Of a stretch of DNA of 64,000 bases, positions 49,074 to 60,839 are shown piece after piece. Source of the DNA: Brassica napus (Eukaryota; Streptophyta; Magnoliopsida; Brassicales; Brassicaceae). Position 1 is the stretch's first letter, and each line of letters opens with the position of its first letter. The position numbers and the translations under genes are program-made. Location of the stretch: contig NC_063442.1 in NCBI RefSeq assembly GCF_020379485.1, forward strand, positions 10,193,509 through 10,257,508, in the 5' to 3' direction. The notes under the pieces are model-generated. The model saw only the letters and a list, made by a program, of their open reading frames with translations. It did no database searches and was not told where the DNA came from.

Positions 49074-49814
49074 TTAGCCATTATTGAGAATTATTTATTA
49101 TTCAACGACTTTAGTTTTCAAATAATTTGAATTTTCTAGAGAGAGAGAGGACATAGAAACACATTGAAATGGTCCTTTGGTCAATGATCTTGTCTGCTTC
49201 CAAGAACGTTTGAAAAGAAAAGTACCCCATTACCTACGGCACAATTTCAAAATTGTCTTATAATTTCAAGGAAAAAAAAAGAAAAAAAAATAAACATACA
49301 CAATTCAAATTTGATTAGCAATTCACCATTATTACAAAACCCCATTAATTTTGTTTTCTATGTCTTTCTATCAGATTCATTTGGAAACATTTACGTTACA
49401 ATGAGCAAAACAAAAACGAATTTTATGAAACATAAAACGACTCTTTAAAAATCTAAAATAAGATAATTTTTTAAAATATTTTTGGTAAACTTTTTTCTTG
49501 GTAAAATGATGTAAGGTCTAATGTGATATATTACCTTAATATTTACAAACAAATAAAATGTGTTTGTAGAGAAAAAAAACTTTAAACTTTAATCTACATT
49601 TTAATTAAAACAATTTAATATGAGCTTTTTTTTTCAAATGAAACATGCTGAAACAATGGGAATTAATCAAAGACGAAGAGAGAATGTGTCACATCTAACT
49701 ATCTAAAGAAGATAATGAAAACTACACTAATCAAAACTGAGTGTATAATTAAATATTAACATATATTTAAATTTTTCTATAACTAGTCCGATCTGATTAC
49801 AAAACTGTATGTGT
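49074..49814. other. Spacer and 3' flank of the DUF707 gene
   Basis: AT-rich with several poly-A/poly-T runs; the last part must hold the 3' UTR of the minus-strand DUF707 gene. No other gene seen. Confidence 0.45.
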
Positions 49815-52230
49815 TTATTTCGTAGTCTCTTCAGCATGCCTCTGCAATAAACTTGAAATCACACTACTCCGTTTAAACCTCCGGTTATTGCCAATACGGT
49901 TCCTTGTCGATGAAGACCGGTCGACCCAGTTCTTGTCTTCCTCAACTGCTCTATTCCATCGTTCTTTAAAAGTTTGAAGCTCCCAAGTTGACTGCCTCCG
50001 TATCTACTCACAAAAAAACATACAAGTTACACTCCTGCTCAAGAGACTAAAGCAGACACAAAGCGTAAAAGAGCAACTTACCTCTGTTCTTGAATCAAAA
50101 GCGGGAGAGCCGCGTCTCTGTATACAAAGAAAAGTGACCAAAGTTGTGAAACTACTGATGTTTACAGTCAAGAAATGAGAGTTTGGATGGTAAGAATAAC
50201 TTACTCTATTGACAACACTGCGAGCTGAGTTCTGTAGAAATAAAGAAAGATCATCTGTTAATCAGGTTCTGGTATATATACATGGAAGAATATGTGGGAA
50301 CTAGTAGACAGGTTCTTACCTTCTTGTCGGGATAACCACTTCCACCTAGAGTTTGAATGCCTTGATGGAAGATATATTCACTGTCCACTATCCCAACTTT
50401 CTTGCTACGGTCACCCTATAAACGACATTTTTTCAAACCCCGTTCATATAGATAATGCAATGGCTAGTGATGTTGCAAGTTTACCTGAGCACAGTAGCCA
50501 AGTTTCATATCCATTCCCCATCCATGAACCAGATCATTCTGCAAAACAGCAAGAAATCAACCAGAAGTTGGATGAAATTTCATTAAAAAGTAGGTTTAAA
50601 GGTGTGACAAAGAGTGTACTTGTATAAGATTCCAAGTGCAAAACCAAGCAGACCTTGAAAACACTGGAGCCATTCCTTCAACAAATCTGTAAACAATAAC
50701 ATTAAATTAAAACTCAAAAGTCTTTTCGTGTATAGAGAGAAGTGTCAAATCTTATAATGTATTACCCGGTGCACGGAGGCCCTTCACTAGCATTTGAGCA
50801 CTTCATATTGCCTCTACTATCATACACTCGTCTGCGTTTTTTTGTACCCAATGTAAGTGATACAAAAGACACAAACATACAAAGAGAACTTGTTAACTGG
50901 AACTCACTCACTCACCTATGGAATACTTTAGTTCTAGACCGGACTGTAATCCTATGGTGAACTTCGGTTGAGTTTGGATGTAAAGCCGGTTGAGATATCT
51001 CAAGTCCTGCTGCTTTAACTATCCTCAAGTATCTGGAGAGAGACTCCTATAAGAACCAAGATTCCACCTTTATGGGTTGTAAACTTTACAAGTGAATAAA
51101 GTTTTTACTTTTGCGGGTTGAAGTTCTCCACTCCAAGATCTTCATCCCAAAGGAAAACATAATCGTAAATAGAGACTATATCAGGATGCAGAAACCGTTT
51201 CGCAAACCACCTGAGTCAAAAACCAAACATCGTTACAACATGAAAACTAAATAGACACACATCATTGTATAGTATTATACCATTTGGTTTGGTTATGTGC
51301 AACAATGTGTATGGCTTTAGAGCTCCACTCTAGATCCCACCACTGATCCATGTTTCCATCGTAATGAAATAGTATCACAGTGAAATTCGCCGGAAGAAAC
51401 TGAATACAATAAAACAAACTAACATTAATAGAGACAGAAACCTCATCACTAATGCACTGAGAGAGAGACAAAGCATGCTTACCTTCTGTACAAGAGCGTC
51501 GACATTGTCCTTTTGCTTAAGTCCTACGGGAATTGCCAACAAGTTACGGTTCGTCAACTTGCCTCCCTGTGATTAAAAACATCAGAAGATCCTATTATAG
51601 CAACTAATAATATTTGATTTCTCTGTAGCTAACTGAAACTTAAAGAAAAGTCCAACCTTTGACCTCAGAGTATTACTTGACCAAAGTGGTTTTAATTCCA
51701 AATCTGATCTAGGCTGTATGATACCATAAGGTAAGCCTTTCAACTTCTCACTCACCGGTTCAGATTCCTGAACAAGATCTCATCCTAATTAGACATCAAC
51801 AATATAAAACAAAGAGGAGGGGATCAAATAAAACAAAACAAATGTTACCTTTGCCATCTCAAAGGGATAATCTGATTCTTCAAACTGAGCAATGCATGCA
51901 TATACCAAAAGAAGAGAGAGTTACTATCATATCAAAAGTATTATCAATGAAACCAAAATGATATCTTTGACCATACCTGTGTCTGTTCATACTGTATATT
52001 TGTGGTCTTATACCAAAAGATCAAAAGAACTGTACACATGAGAGCCATAAACGGTTTCATCTTCCACGATAATTTACCCTGAAATGTTTCCAGCTTTCCC
52101 ACATCAAATAAAAAACAGCATGTAGATTTCATTGAGCATCACAAAACCAAGATCTTACCCCTTCTTGAGCGTTGTTTCTTCTCTTGACAAGTGATTTCCA
52201 TGATTTAACAGACGGTAAATCATGTTCCAT
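49815..52230 (-). CDS. DUF707 family protein, At1g61240-like
   Basis: Fifteen coding exons (5' to 3'): 52159-52230, 51977-52078, 51849-51884, 51657-51767, 51483-51566, 51281-51399, 51109-51210, 50916-51032, 50766-50831, 50620-50686, 50485-50538, 50320-50415, 50205-50231, 50082-50117, 49815-50003; 1278 bases, 425 aa, all introns GT/AG. The N-terminus has a short basic cytoplasmic part (KSWKSLVKRRNN) and one membrane anchor (MALMCTVLLIFWY), as in type II Golgi proteins. The DUF707 core includes LAIPVGLKQKDNVDALVQKF, NFTVILFHYDG, YDYVFLWDEDLGVENFN, and GWGMDMKLGYCAQGDRSKKV. These resemble glycosyltransferase-like folds (the DED could be a metal-binding motif), but no activity is proven; the older 'trans-splicing related' label is not supported by the sequence. 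The C-terminal tail is basic. Two exons are only 27 and 36 bases long. Confidence 0.92.
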
Positions 52231-53060
52231 AATCTATTTACTGAGCCTATACAACAAGCATCAAACACAACGGCACAAAATTAATTAATTTTCCATACGA
52301 GAAAAAAAAAAAAAGACAGCTATTAGAAACTCACCAACCGTTCTTGTGTTCCTTTTGACAAGAAACAGAGATGAGCAAAGAAACCAACTCGGACACCAAA
52401 TCTCAGTTTCTGTATAGGCACATGCAATAAGGTAATCCGTCTGAAAATCTACATGAGAACAAAGTGAACGAAACAAATAAAAAAAAAAACAGAGTTAGAG
52501 ATTTCTCAAGAAAGAAATAAAAAATCTAAACTTTCCTCAGGAAAAAAGCATCAATGAGATATACTTTCCGACATTATGATGAGAAGATAACCACCACAGC
52601 GCAAGAAACAAACAGAGTTTACTCACTCTCACAGAAACTGACGAACAATAACTGGGCCACTGCGAAAGCGAAACGCCTAATGAATGGAAAAGAAAACAAA
52701 AGAGTTTTTCTTTTTTTCCTTTCTAATAGATTTTAATAATTTTCTCCAGATCTAAGGGGAAGGCAGTAAATAAACCAATATTAAACTGATGTATGGGCAG
52801 CATAGAGAAATTAAAAGAAGAAATTTTGCTTTGGTAACATAATTAACCATCAATTTTTTTTTTTTTTTTAAAGAACACAAAATTAAAGGAGGTGCATTTA
52901 ATTTCAAAGATGGGATCTTTAATTACAGGAGACAAAAACATTAGACAAAAAAAAAAGAAATAAGCATAAAAACCTTGAAGATCACTGTTATGGAGCTAAC
53001 CTAGCTCGTTGATGGCTCCGAGAAGATAACTTTAGAGAGAGTGAGAGAGTCTTTACTTTA
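52231..53060 (-). promoter_or_regulatory. 5' UTR with introns of the DUF707 gene
   Basis: An acceptor (TTGTATAG) lies about 20 bases before the ATG, so the leader is spliced. The most distal leader exon probably runs from about 53060 to 53001, with a donor GAGCTAG|GTTAGC, and is rich in CTCTC. A TATA box (TTATAAAT on the minus strand) at about 53183-53190 and a CT tract at 53164-53180 mark the core promoter. Internal leader exons are not resolved. Confidence 0.55.
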
Positions 53061-55123
53061 AAACTAGGAACTTTTAACCGGAACAAGTTTCAAGAATCGA
53101 TCGAAACCAAACCCAACATCACCAAACTGGTGGAGTCATTGAGTGACTCGTGTCATCTACTAGCTCTCTCTCTCTCTCTCATTATTTATAAGAAATGTAA
53201 AATAAACCAATTGATTTATTAATCATATTTTAAGAGTTAGATTCTGGGGAGAAATATTTGATAAGATTGATAAAAATGCGTTTTCCATGTTTTGCGTTTC
53301 CTCAATTATTTTACTACAGCTTCAATAAAGAGACAGAACATAAGTGTCTGTAGTTTGCTCCTAAAGCAACTCCAATTCAAAGCACCAAAAAAGATTCCTT
53401 GTACTGAATCGAGTTGTTCAACTGGAACATGCCTTCTTGGTCTAACTCGGTTTATATTGTGGCTTTTGTTTTTCAGTTTTGTCAAAGTTTGTTTCAACCT
53501 TAAGCCGGAGTAAACCATCTTTAGCTTATTGTATTGGATTTAAGCTACCTGAGTATCCGAATTACATGTTTGGATAGTTAAAATTTCGAACATTATCTAA
53601 GAATCTACGATCATCTAAAACAAGGAGATCGTGGATTGCTCATCTTTCTGTTGTCAACTCTTCACATAATCGACTTTAATGCTTTGACATCACCTCGTAC
53701 ATAAATCTTTACACCATTATTGTCGATTCCATCCTCCCACTCCTTGCCTCCTTTGCTACGTAGCATACAATCTAGTAAGGAACCTATGTGAAATATATTG
53801 CTCCAACTAAGACTGCCAGAATATCCAGAGATCTGAAGGACTGAACTGAAACCAATCTGAATTTAAAGATACCAAATCGAATCGGATCAGGTGTAAATAT
53901 TTGAACGGGTTTAAATTTTTTGAAAATCCAATAAATACCAAATCCAACACGAACGGAAAACTGAATAAGTATTTAAAATGATCTGAAATACAGGTCTAAC
54001 CAAAATATTAGTTAATAATACTTGTAATAATCTAGATACTCAAAATTACAATTATAAATCTAAATTTGTTTAGTTATTTTCTGTAGTTCTGATATTTTAG
54101 TTTGGATATAAAATACTAAAATCATACCATATGCATCATTACCTTTTTTTTTGTAACTGATATGCATCATTACTTTCATATAGAAAAACCGACCCATACT
54201 GTATCCAATGAGTATTTTGTTTAGTTTGATTACAAGATATCCAAAGTGAAACATATTTAGGGTTGATTTAAGCATATCTGGTGGATATCCATGAGCAGAC
54301 CTCTGAATTTTAATCAAATTACCCAAACCGATCAAAATTCGGGCGGAACCAACCATATCCAGCCCAAACAAATAAATACCAAATGAGATTTTTTTAAACG
54401 CAGCCACTGCAGGTGCGAGATTATTATTAAGCAATTGTTGACTAGCATATCATTTTAAAATAAGTGTGTTGGTAGAAAACTTATGATTAGTTGATTAGCA
54501 GATGCATCAACACTTTAATCATAAATTAAAAATATTACCATATTATACACATAGAAAATAATTTAAATCATATTATCATAAATTAAATATAAATTTATTA
54601 TAATTAAAATAATATTATGTTTAGTTTTTTTTTCAAAAAAAAGTTTAGATGAATGTTATATATTCTAATGAAGAAATTATTTATTATATAAAAATTAATA
54701 TTAGATTTTTATAAATTTTGGGTTGATTAACATATATATATATATATATATATGTTCGTGGTTAACCAAAATTTATAGAGAATAATTTATTTTAAAGTTC
54801 TTATAAATATAAAGTTATGATATTGGTTAGTGAATTTAAATCTATAAAGTATATTTATGTATTTTTTATTTATAGTTTCTATATTTATAATTTTATTTTT
54901 TTAATTATTTTAAATGAAGTTTTTTTTTTAGATTTTTATTTACTCATATACAACTGCAAGCGTTAAAGAGAACTAGTTGATTTTGAAAAATGTTTGGAGC
55001 GGTATTAGATGATTAAATTGTTGTAAAACACCAACATTTATTAATATGTAACTACATTTATTTAAAATAATGGTGAATTTAATTATAAAAGCATATCTTT
55101 TGTGTAAAATTCACATAATATTT
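53061..55123. other. Spacer with decayed repeats
   Basis: Promoter of the DUF707 gene at the left. Two overlapping small frames at 53292-53518 show no known protein. At 53820-54420 there is CCGAACC/ACCAAATC-type wording like the hAT-like repeat at 25.8 kb. A (TA)n of about 22 bases lies at 54732-54753. The remainder is AT-rich. Confidence 0.4.
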
Positions 55124-55596
55124 GATAAATTGTCAAAACTACCACATTCCTAATACATTTTTATGTTAACTTAACCACATTTATCCTCATTTTTATAGAG
55201 ATAAATAGTCAGTTATAAATTTATAATCATAAAGTTAACTAACCTAGATTTGGGGTATAGAGTTGAGGAATGGGAGTTTGGAATGTGAAGTAGGGTTTTA
55301 ATAAATATATAAATAAATACCTAATTTCTTTAAAAAAAAAAAGAAAATAGATTCAAAAAGAACTTCGGAAAAATTGCAAAAGAAAATAATTTTTTTTTAT
55401 AAAAAAATAGAATTTAAAAAAGTATAATTCCAAAACTATAAATTATTATTATTTAAATAATTATTTATATTTATATATCTATAAAGCAATGATATAAAAA
55501 GTTTTTGCCTCTGAAGAAAATATTTTTAAATATATCTCTTTAATGAGGTAGACATAAATAATGATACCAACAACGTGGTAAAAGTGAAATTTTTCC
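55124..55596. mobile_element. Probable Mutator-like MITE (473 bp)
   Basis: Left end GATAAATTGTCAAAACTACC against the reverse complement of the right end, GGAAAAATTTCACTTTTACC: an imperfect inverted repeat like that of the 38-kb MITE. The flanks ATAATATTT (55115-55123) and AAAATATTT (55597-55605) agree in eight of nine bases. The interior has the same GGTTTAGAGTT / TAGGGTTTTA wording as the 38-kb element, so the two are probably one family. Confidence 0.7.
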
Positions 55597-55802
55597 AAAA
55601 TATTTTGTACCAAAATAAAACGGATTCAATTTATATAGTTAAACTTTTACAGTAGTTATTTACCAAATTAAACTATCACACATGATTTTAAATAATCATG
55701 AGTATGTACAACACAGGTCGAAACATGTTTCTTTATTGAAATAGTTTCACGTGAGATGTTGCATAAATAAGACAATAATCAACATGTGAGATCAGAAGGT
55801 GA
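55597..55802. other. 3' flank of the jacalin gene
   Basis: AT-rich, with the minus-strand 3' UTR; no other feature seen. Confidence 0.4.
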
Positions 55803-58308
55803 TTAATAAGTGAAGGGCAGAACATGGACCCCAAGTTGATTAATCATGTTACTTGACTTTCCATGGAATCCAACAATTTTAAAGCCATCTTTGTACAGTA
55901 AAAAGCTCGAGGTAGATAGGAATCCTACGGGAATAGATGTTTGTTTGTTCGTTGTAAACCTAAGCATAGTTATAACTTCAACTTCACTTCCAATTACTTT
56001 GTCATAACAACCATCCACGGCTGTAATGTATTCACTTGGATATTCGAGCTCAAACTGCCAAAAAAGAAAAGATGTCAATGTAAACGTTATAAACCCCCAA
56101 CCTTAAAAAAAGAAGAAAAAAACCTGACCTCTTTGACTTCAAGTGGTGTTGTGTTTCCATGATCTTCACCAATAACAATACGAGTGTCCCTCCCGTACAC
56201 AACCTTAAGGAATGCAACACCATTATCACCTTGTCCAACGTATAACTTTCTAACACTATCGAAAACACCATCGTCCCATGATTCTCCTCGAAGACCACCT
56301 TGTGCTCGTAATTTCTCTGCAGTAGGAGGAGGCATTGGAGAAAAATAGGCTCCAATAGAAACAAGATCTCGATCATCATGCCGTCCATGAAACCCAACCA
56401 CAGCACAACCTTTTTTCTCTAGCACAAATTTGGTACCATACACTACTCCAAATGACGGAGAGGTTCTCCCTTCAGATGATTTGAAAATCAATGACGTTAC
56501 CCTCGTCTTGCCAGGCCCAAATCTTTTGAAAGTCCCCTCAACATATGTAATCACTTCATTTGGATAGTCGAGCTCAAACTGCATGCATTAACAAACATAC
56601 ATCAGCATCTCATAAAAGAATAATCACGAAATATATATATATATATATAATGATGTTGGTATGGGATATGAATTGGCAAAAATACACATAGTGCAGTTTC
56701 AAAAAAAAAAAATACACATAGTGACATTTTGCAATAAACGGTGCACTTATAAGAAAATGGTGTTCTTTGTCACCGGATAAAAGAACATGATATAATTTCC
56801 TGCAGATACAAATTTTGTCGACCAAAAACATGCTCGCACTTTCAAAACACTATTGATAGTCTGATATCTTTTAAAGTAAAGTAAAATGCACCATTTTTTT
56901 GTTTTTTTGAAAAATTCTCCCCATAATTTTGCTAATATAAAACAAAAGTATGATCCCATTTTTCGATGGTATTACTCATATATATAAATAACTTATATAT
57001 AGTCATGAATGTATCCTAGTTTTGAACATAACCTCTTCTTCTTCTAAATCATCTTGTATAGTCTGCCACCCATGTTGACGCTCTATAACTGTGCGGTTGT
57101 GATAGTGAAACGTGATACTCTTTACGTTATTGGTATCATAACTAACATACACCGTTCTTATGCTTTCGAAAACACCATCATCCCAGTATACGCCTTCAGA
57201 ACCACCATGGCGTTCGGATTTGGTAAGAGAAACCGTTGTGAAGTATGCTCCAAGAGAATTGAGATTCTTGTCAGCGTATCCATGAAAGCCAATGATTTTC
57301 TTACCTTTGTCTGCTAGTAAAAACTTCTTACCCTTTTCATATCCTAAAACATCTGAAGTCTTGAGGTTAGTTTTGAATTGAAGTGCTTGAATTACACCAG
57401 ATTCATCGTCGTAGTAACCCTCAACATAAACCAAATGTTCATCGTTGAAATGGTTTATCTCAAACTGCCAAACAAAGAATTGGGCACCACAAAAATATTA
57501 CAAATTAAAAATTAAGTAAATAGTGGAAAGGGTGATTTTAATGTATACCGTCTGTGTGAAACCGCTACCGGAGATACCATGGATTGGTCCATCTTGGGTT
57601 TCTCCATTCTTGACATAATTAAATTTGATATATTGAATGCCGTCAAAACCACCTCGTACATGAATTTTTGTTACACCGTCATGGTTAGCTCCATCATCCC
57701 ACTGATGGCCTCCCTTGCCGCCTTTCACGTCCAGTCTACTAGGAAGAATCATAGTGAAGTATGCTCCAAGGGCGATGATGTTTCTCTTCCTCATATATCC
57801 ATGAAAGCTACTGATCTTTTTTCCCTTGACTTCAAGTGTAAACTTATTACCCTTTTCATATCCAATCAGTTCTGAAACTCTGAAATTAGTTTTGAACTGA
57901 AGTCCTTGAATGTAACCGGATTCATGATCGTAGTAACCTTCTACAGATTCGAGATGTTCATTTTTGACATGGTTAATCTCAAACTGAAAAGATGTGAAAA
58001 CAAATATCATAAGTACACCAATAAAAACAGTTTTCTATTCAAAATTAATTGCCATGATTATTATTATTCCAAGTCTCATCTCCGTTTTTATACGTGAGAC
58101 TCCTACATACCGTCTCTATGAAACCTCTATGACGGCGACCAACGAGTGATCCAAATTTAAGCTGTCCACTCCTTACATATTCAAATTCCATGTAAAGAAT
58201 TCCCTGAAGACCACCTCCAACAAAAATCTTGGAAACACTGTCATGGTCAGATCCATCATCGAATGTAAAGCCATTTGTGCTACCTATGGCTTCCAGTTTT
58301 TGTGCCAT
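55803..58308 (-). CDS. Jacalin-related (mannose-binding-type) lectin with four jacalin domains, At1g61230-like
   Basis: Five coding exons (5' to 3'): 58111-58308, 57549-57983, 57033-57464, 56129-56578, 55803-56054; 1767 bases, 588 aa, in phase. Each internal exon starts with FE(I/L) and carries the second half of one jacalin domain and the first half of the next, so exon joins fall inside domains and give four domains in all. Diagnostic patterns are WDDG or [10 protein letters not shown] near each domain start, GLQFKTN / ALQFKTN, and the GFHGY..N..LGAYF closing motif ([20 protein letters not shown] in the last). Jacalin domains bind sugars through this last loop; in the fourth domain the motif is altered. 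The ATG at 58308 ([10 protein letters not shown]) is chosen; the two codons before it are TTG and GTG. A leader intron runs from about 58319 to 58635. Related proteins include myrosinase-binding and defence lectins; the ligand here is unknown. Confidence 0.9.
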
Positions 58309-59017
58309 CACCAACTGATTTTTAATCTTGATACATGTAGAAAGAGTATTGAATCAGTTCTTAGCTCGTTACTGCACTCTTTCGCACATGCATGTGTTTC
58401 TTTATTATGTTGGGAATTTGATAGAGAAAAATACTCTTTCACGATGAAAAGCTTAAAACGGAGGAAACTTTAATCAGCAACATTTCATGTTGTACATGGA
58501 CAAGTTATTACAAAATGCCTATTACATTTACATTTAACATTTTGGACTATATTTCAGATTTAGTAAATGCAGGGATAAAACCATATAGAGTTCTGCAATA
58601 TTGGAAAGGAGAGAGAGAGAGAGAAAGGGAAGTAACCTTGGTGGCTGAGGAGAGAAGAAGACGTGATGATCAGAGATTATTGTGGTAAAGAATAGAACAT
58701 GGTTAATCTATAGAGGGAGGCATGATCATGTCTTTATAAATGATATACAAGTATTGATAAGGTCAGACGTCAATATTTCTGCGAAAGACCCAGTGTATAA
58801 TTTTATATATCTATAACTAATTCTAGTTGACAAAACAATATGACTAGTTCATACGGGAAATATTATACAGCATATTCAGACCATTATTATTGACAGTATG
58901 TCAATAGGTTTATCAGCATCTAAGTATTGAAAAAAATTAATTAGGAAAGAGAGAGAATGAAAATGTTTCTCGTCGAGAGAGTCTTAAAACATACTCCTCA
59001 CGTTCCTAAAAGATCTA
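58309..59017 (-). promoter_or_regulatory. Spliced leader and promoter of the jacalin gene
   Basis: Leader donor CACCAAG|GTTACT at about 58635 and acceptor AAATCAG|TTGGTG at about 58317. A TATA-like TTTATAAA at about 58733-58740 on the minus strand sits ~100 bases upstream of the leader donor. A GA tract lies at 58612-58624. The 58740-59017 part is AT-rich. Confidence 0.5.
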
Positions 59018-59277
59018 CTCCCTCCGTTTTTTTATATAAGTCGTTTTACAGCTATGCACGTAGATTAAGAAAACCATTAATTTCTTATATTTTCTAAACA
59101 AAAACATCATTAATTATTTACCTAACTACAATTGAACCAATGGAAAAATAAAAGATATATTACTATTGGTCATACAATATTAATTACTAATAAATTTTAC
59201 ATAGAAAACCGAAAACGACATATAATTTGAAACAAAAAAATTTCTCTACAACGACTTATATTAAAAAACGGAGGGAG
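59018..59277. mobile_element. Stowaway-type MITE (260 bp) with TA duplication
   Basis: Ends CTCCCTCCGTTTTTTTATAT and, at the right, its inverse (ATATTAAAAAACGGAGGGAG). The element is flanked by TA at 59016-59017 and 59278-59279. CTCCCTCCGT termini with a TA target are diagnostic of Stowaway (Tc1/mariner-derived) MITEs. It lies about 0.7 kb upstream of the jacalin start codon, so it may lie in that gene's distal promoter. Confidence 0.93.
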
Positions 59278-59689
59278 TATATTATAGAGAAAATTTATGT
59301 CTCAAAAAGATACATATTTTATATTTCCAATGTAATTTTTGTCAACTAATAATGAAAAATTGTGAAGTTCAAAAACATTAATTGCATTTTTTAAAATTTT
59401 TTATTGGTTTAAAAATATAGGACATATAAAATTACAAAAAACTATGCACTTATAACTAAGTTATAAATTTAGAATTGATAGTATGTTTTATTAAAAAATG
59501 TGAAAATTCTAAAACATGGATTTTTTAGAATTGAAGAGAGTATGTAGAAACTATATCTCCATTTGTCTTTTTTTTAATTGACTGAACTTCTTCTTATTGG
59601 AAACCTTAACACTTTCTGGACCCTACAACCAAGCACCAGAAATTCATGGTTAATCAACAAACTGCTCAAAATAAGACCTATATATGATA
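59278..59689. other. AT-rich spacer
   Basis: No gene or clear repeat seen. Confidence 0.4.
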
Positions 59690-60160
59690 TATGATTGTAT
59701 CAAGCTAAGAGTGGGGGAATTGTATCACCTGTCGGTTCTGGACTGAGAATTGGTCCACCTTTAGCTCTCTCAAGCACTACCTGCATAACGACTCCAACTT
59801 CTCTCTTGGAATTCAAGAAGATGCAACACTATCAATTCTCTACAGCTGCAACCAGATTCTTCCTCATGCTCGCTTGGATGAACATATGCAACTTCATGCC
59901 TACTTGACAACAATCCAACTGTCAAGTGTCAACAGTGGATGATCATTACGAATGGGAATTAGAAGGTAAGACTAATACAAGGTACTCTACGGGTCAGGTC
60001 TACGGTATCTTATCTACAAAAGGATTGGAGGTACCTTGGAATTATATTGTCTGGATCACAGGTGGGATCCCTAAGCCTAAACATTTTATTTTGGCTTCAG
60101 AGAATTCTTGTAATTCTGCTGGCTTTTGGCTCTAGGGAACCTATGTTACTGTTGGCTCTG
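59690..60160 (+). mobile_element. LINE (non-LTR) remnant with RT zinc-binding region
   Basis: The frame at 59926-60135 resembles the reverse-transcriptase zinc-binding (zf-RVT) domain of plant LINEs: Y-x-W-E-L-E-G-K, R-Y-S-T-G-Q-V-Y, and V-P-W-N-Y-I-V-W-I-T-G-G-I-P-K. It ends in a stop after about 69 residues. The preceding frame (59695-59907) reads like the GNG...GPPLALSS segment that usually lies before it. Frames are broken, so it is a dead fragment. Confidence 0.6.
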
Positions 60161-60480
60161 TGTAGCAAAAATGTATCCCATCCCTGAATCTCTTTAGTGA
60201 TGAATGAACTTTCAGTGTTGAATCTTTTTTTAAACACACTTCAATATATTGACATTTTTCCTCAAATATCGCAATTGACAGTAATGCTTGCCAATATTTT
60301 TTTTTTTACCTGGTGCTTCCTGATATATTGTTGGTAATCATTATGAAGCTTCCTTATCCAATAGAATGCAAAGACAAGAAGGTCCAGTGGCATGTGATCC
60401 CGAGTAACACTACTAGCAATGTACAACACAACTTGGTTCTTTAGCGGGCATGTATGTTACAAAGACGAGAGATTGATCTT
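60161..60480. other. Short non-coding spacer between LINE fragments
   Basis: No gene seen. The sequence is more mixed than the surrounding AT-rich DNA and probably belongs to the decayed retroelement cluster. Confidence 0.35.
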
Positions 60481-60700
60481 GTTAAGGAAACTTTTAATGC
60501 CCTGAACTCGCTCTTGAAGATGGTGGGTAGAAGGAAGAGTTCAGTATAGCTTCTCTAGACTTCTCGAAGGAAGCTTCAAAAATGATCCGATCTTGTTTCA
60601 TGTTAGCCATTGCTTCCACCGCCCATAGAAGACCCAACAGCTCAGCTTCCGCTAGAGAGAAAATAGAGTGGAAAGCTCGTCGCCCCGTGAAACAGAGTTT
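60481..60700 (-). mobile_element. RNase H-like (RVT_3) fragment of a LINE
   Basis: Minus-strand translation contains SLAEAELLGLLWAVEAMA, close to the (A)EAELLALLWAVEAM pattern of the RNase H-like domain found at the 3' end of plant LINEs, followed by KQDRIIFEAS. Opposite in orientation to the neighbouring zf-RVT fragment, so at least one rearrangement has occurred. Confidence 0.55.
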
Positions 60701-60839
60701 TACCTGAGTGAGCCCAAACTAAAGACCTTCAGCCGACGACCAGAGTTTTTGCCATTTCCCTGTATCATAGCTTCCAGGATTAGTCTCCGGCCTTATGCTT
60801 ATTTAGCGTGGGCCAAGTTTCTGCTTTTTGCTGACTTTC

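Noticed and set aside
53292..53518. Two overlapping opposed frames upstream of the DUF707 promoter
   Set aside because: Overlapping frames on both strands with no recognisable protein; likely chance or decayed repeat.
58309..58314. Extension of the jacalin start by two codons
   Set aside because: The codons are TTG and GTG, not ATG, and lie at a splice acceptor; MAQKLEA from 58308 is the natural start.
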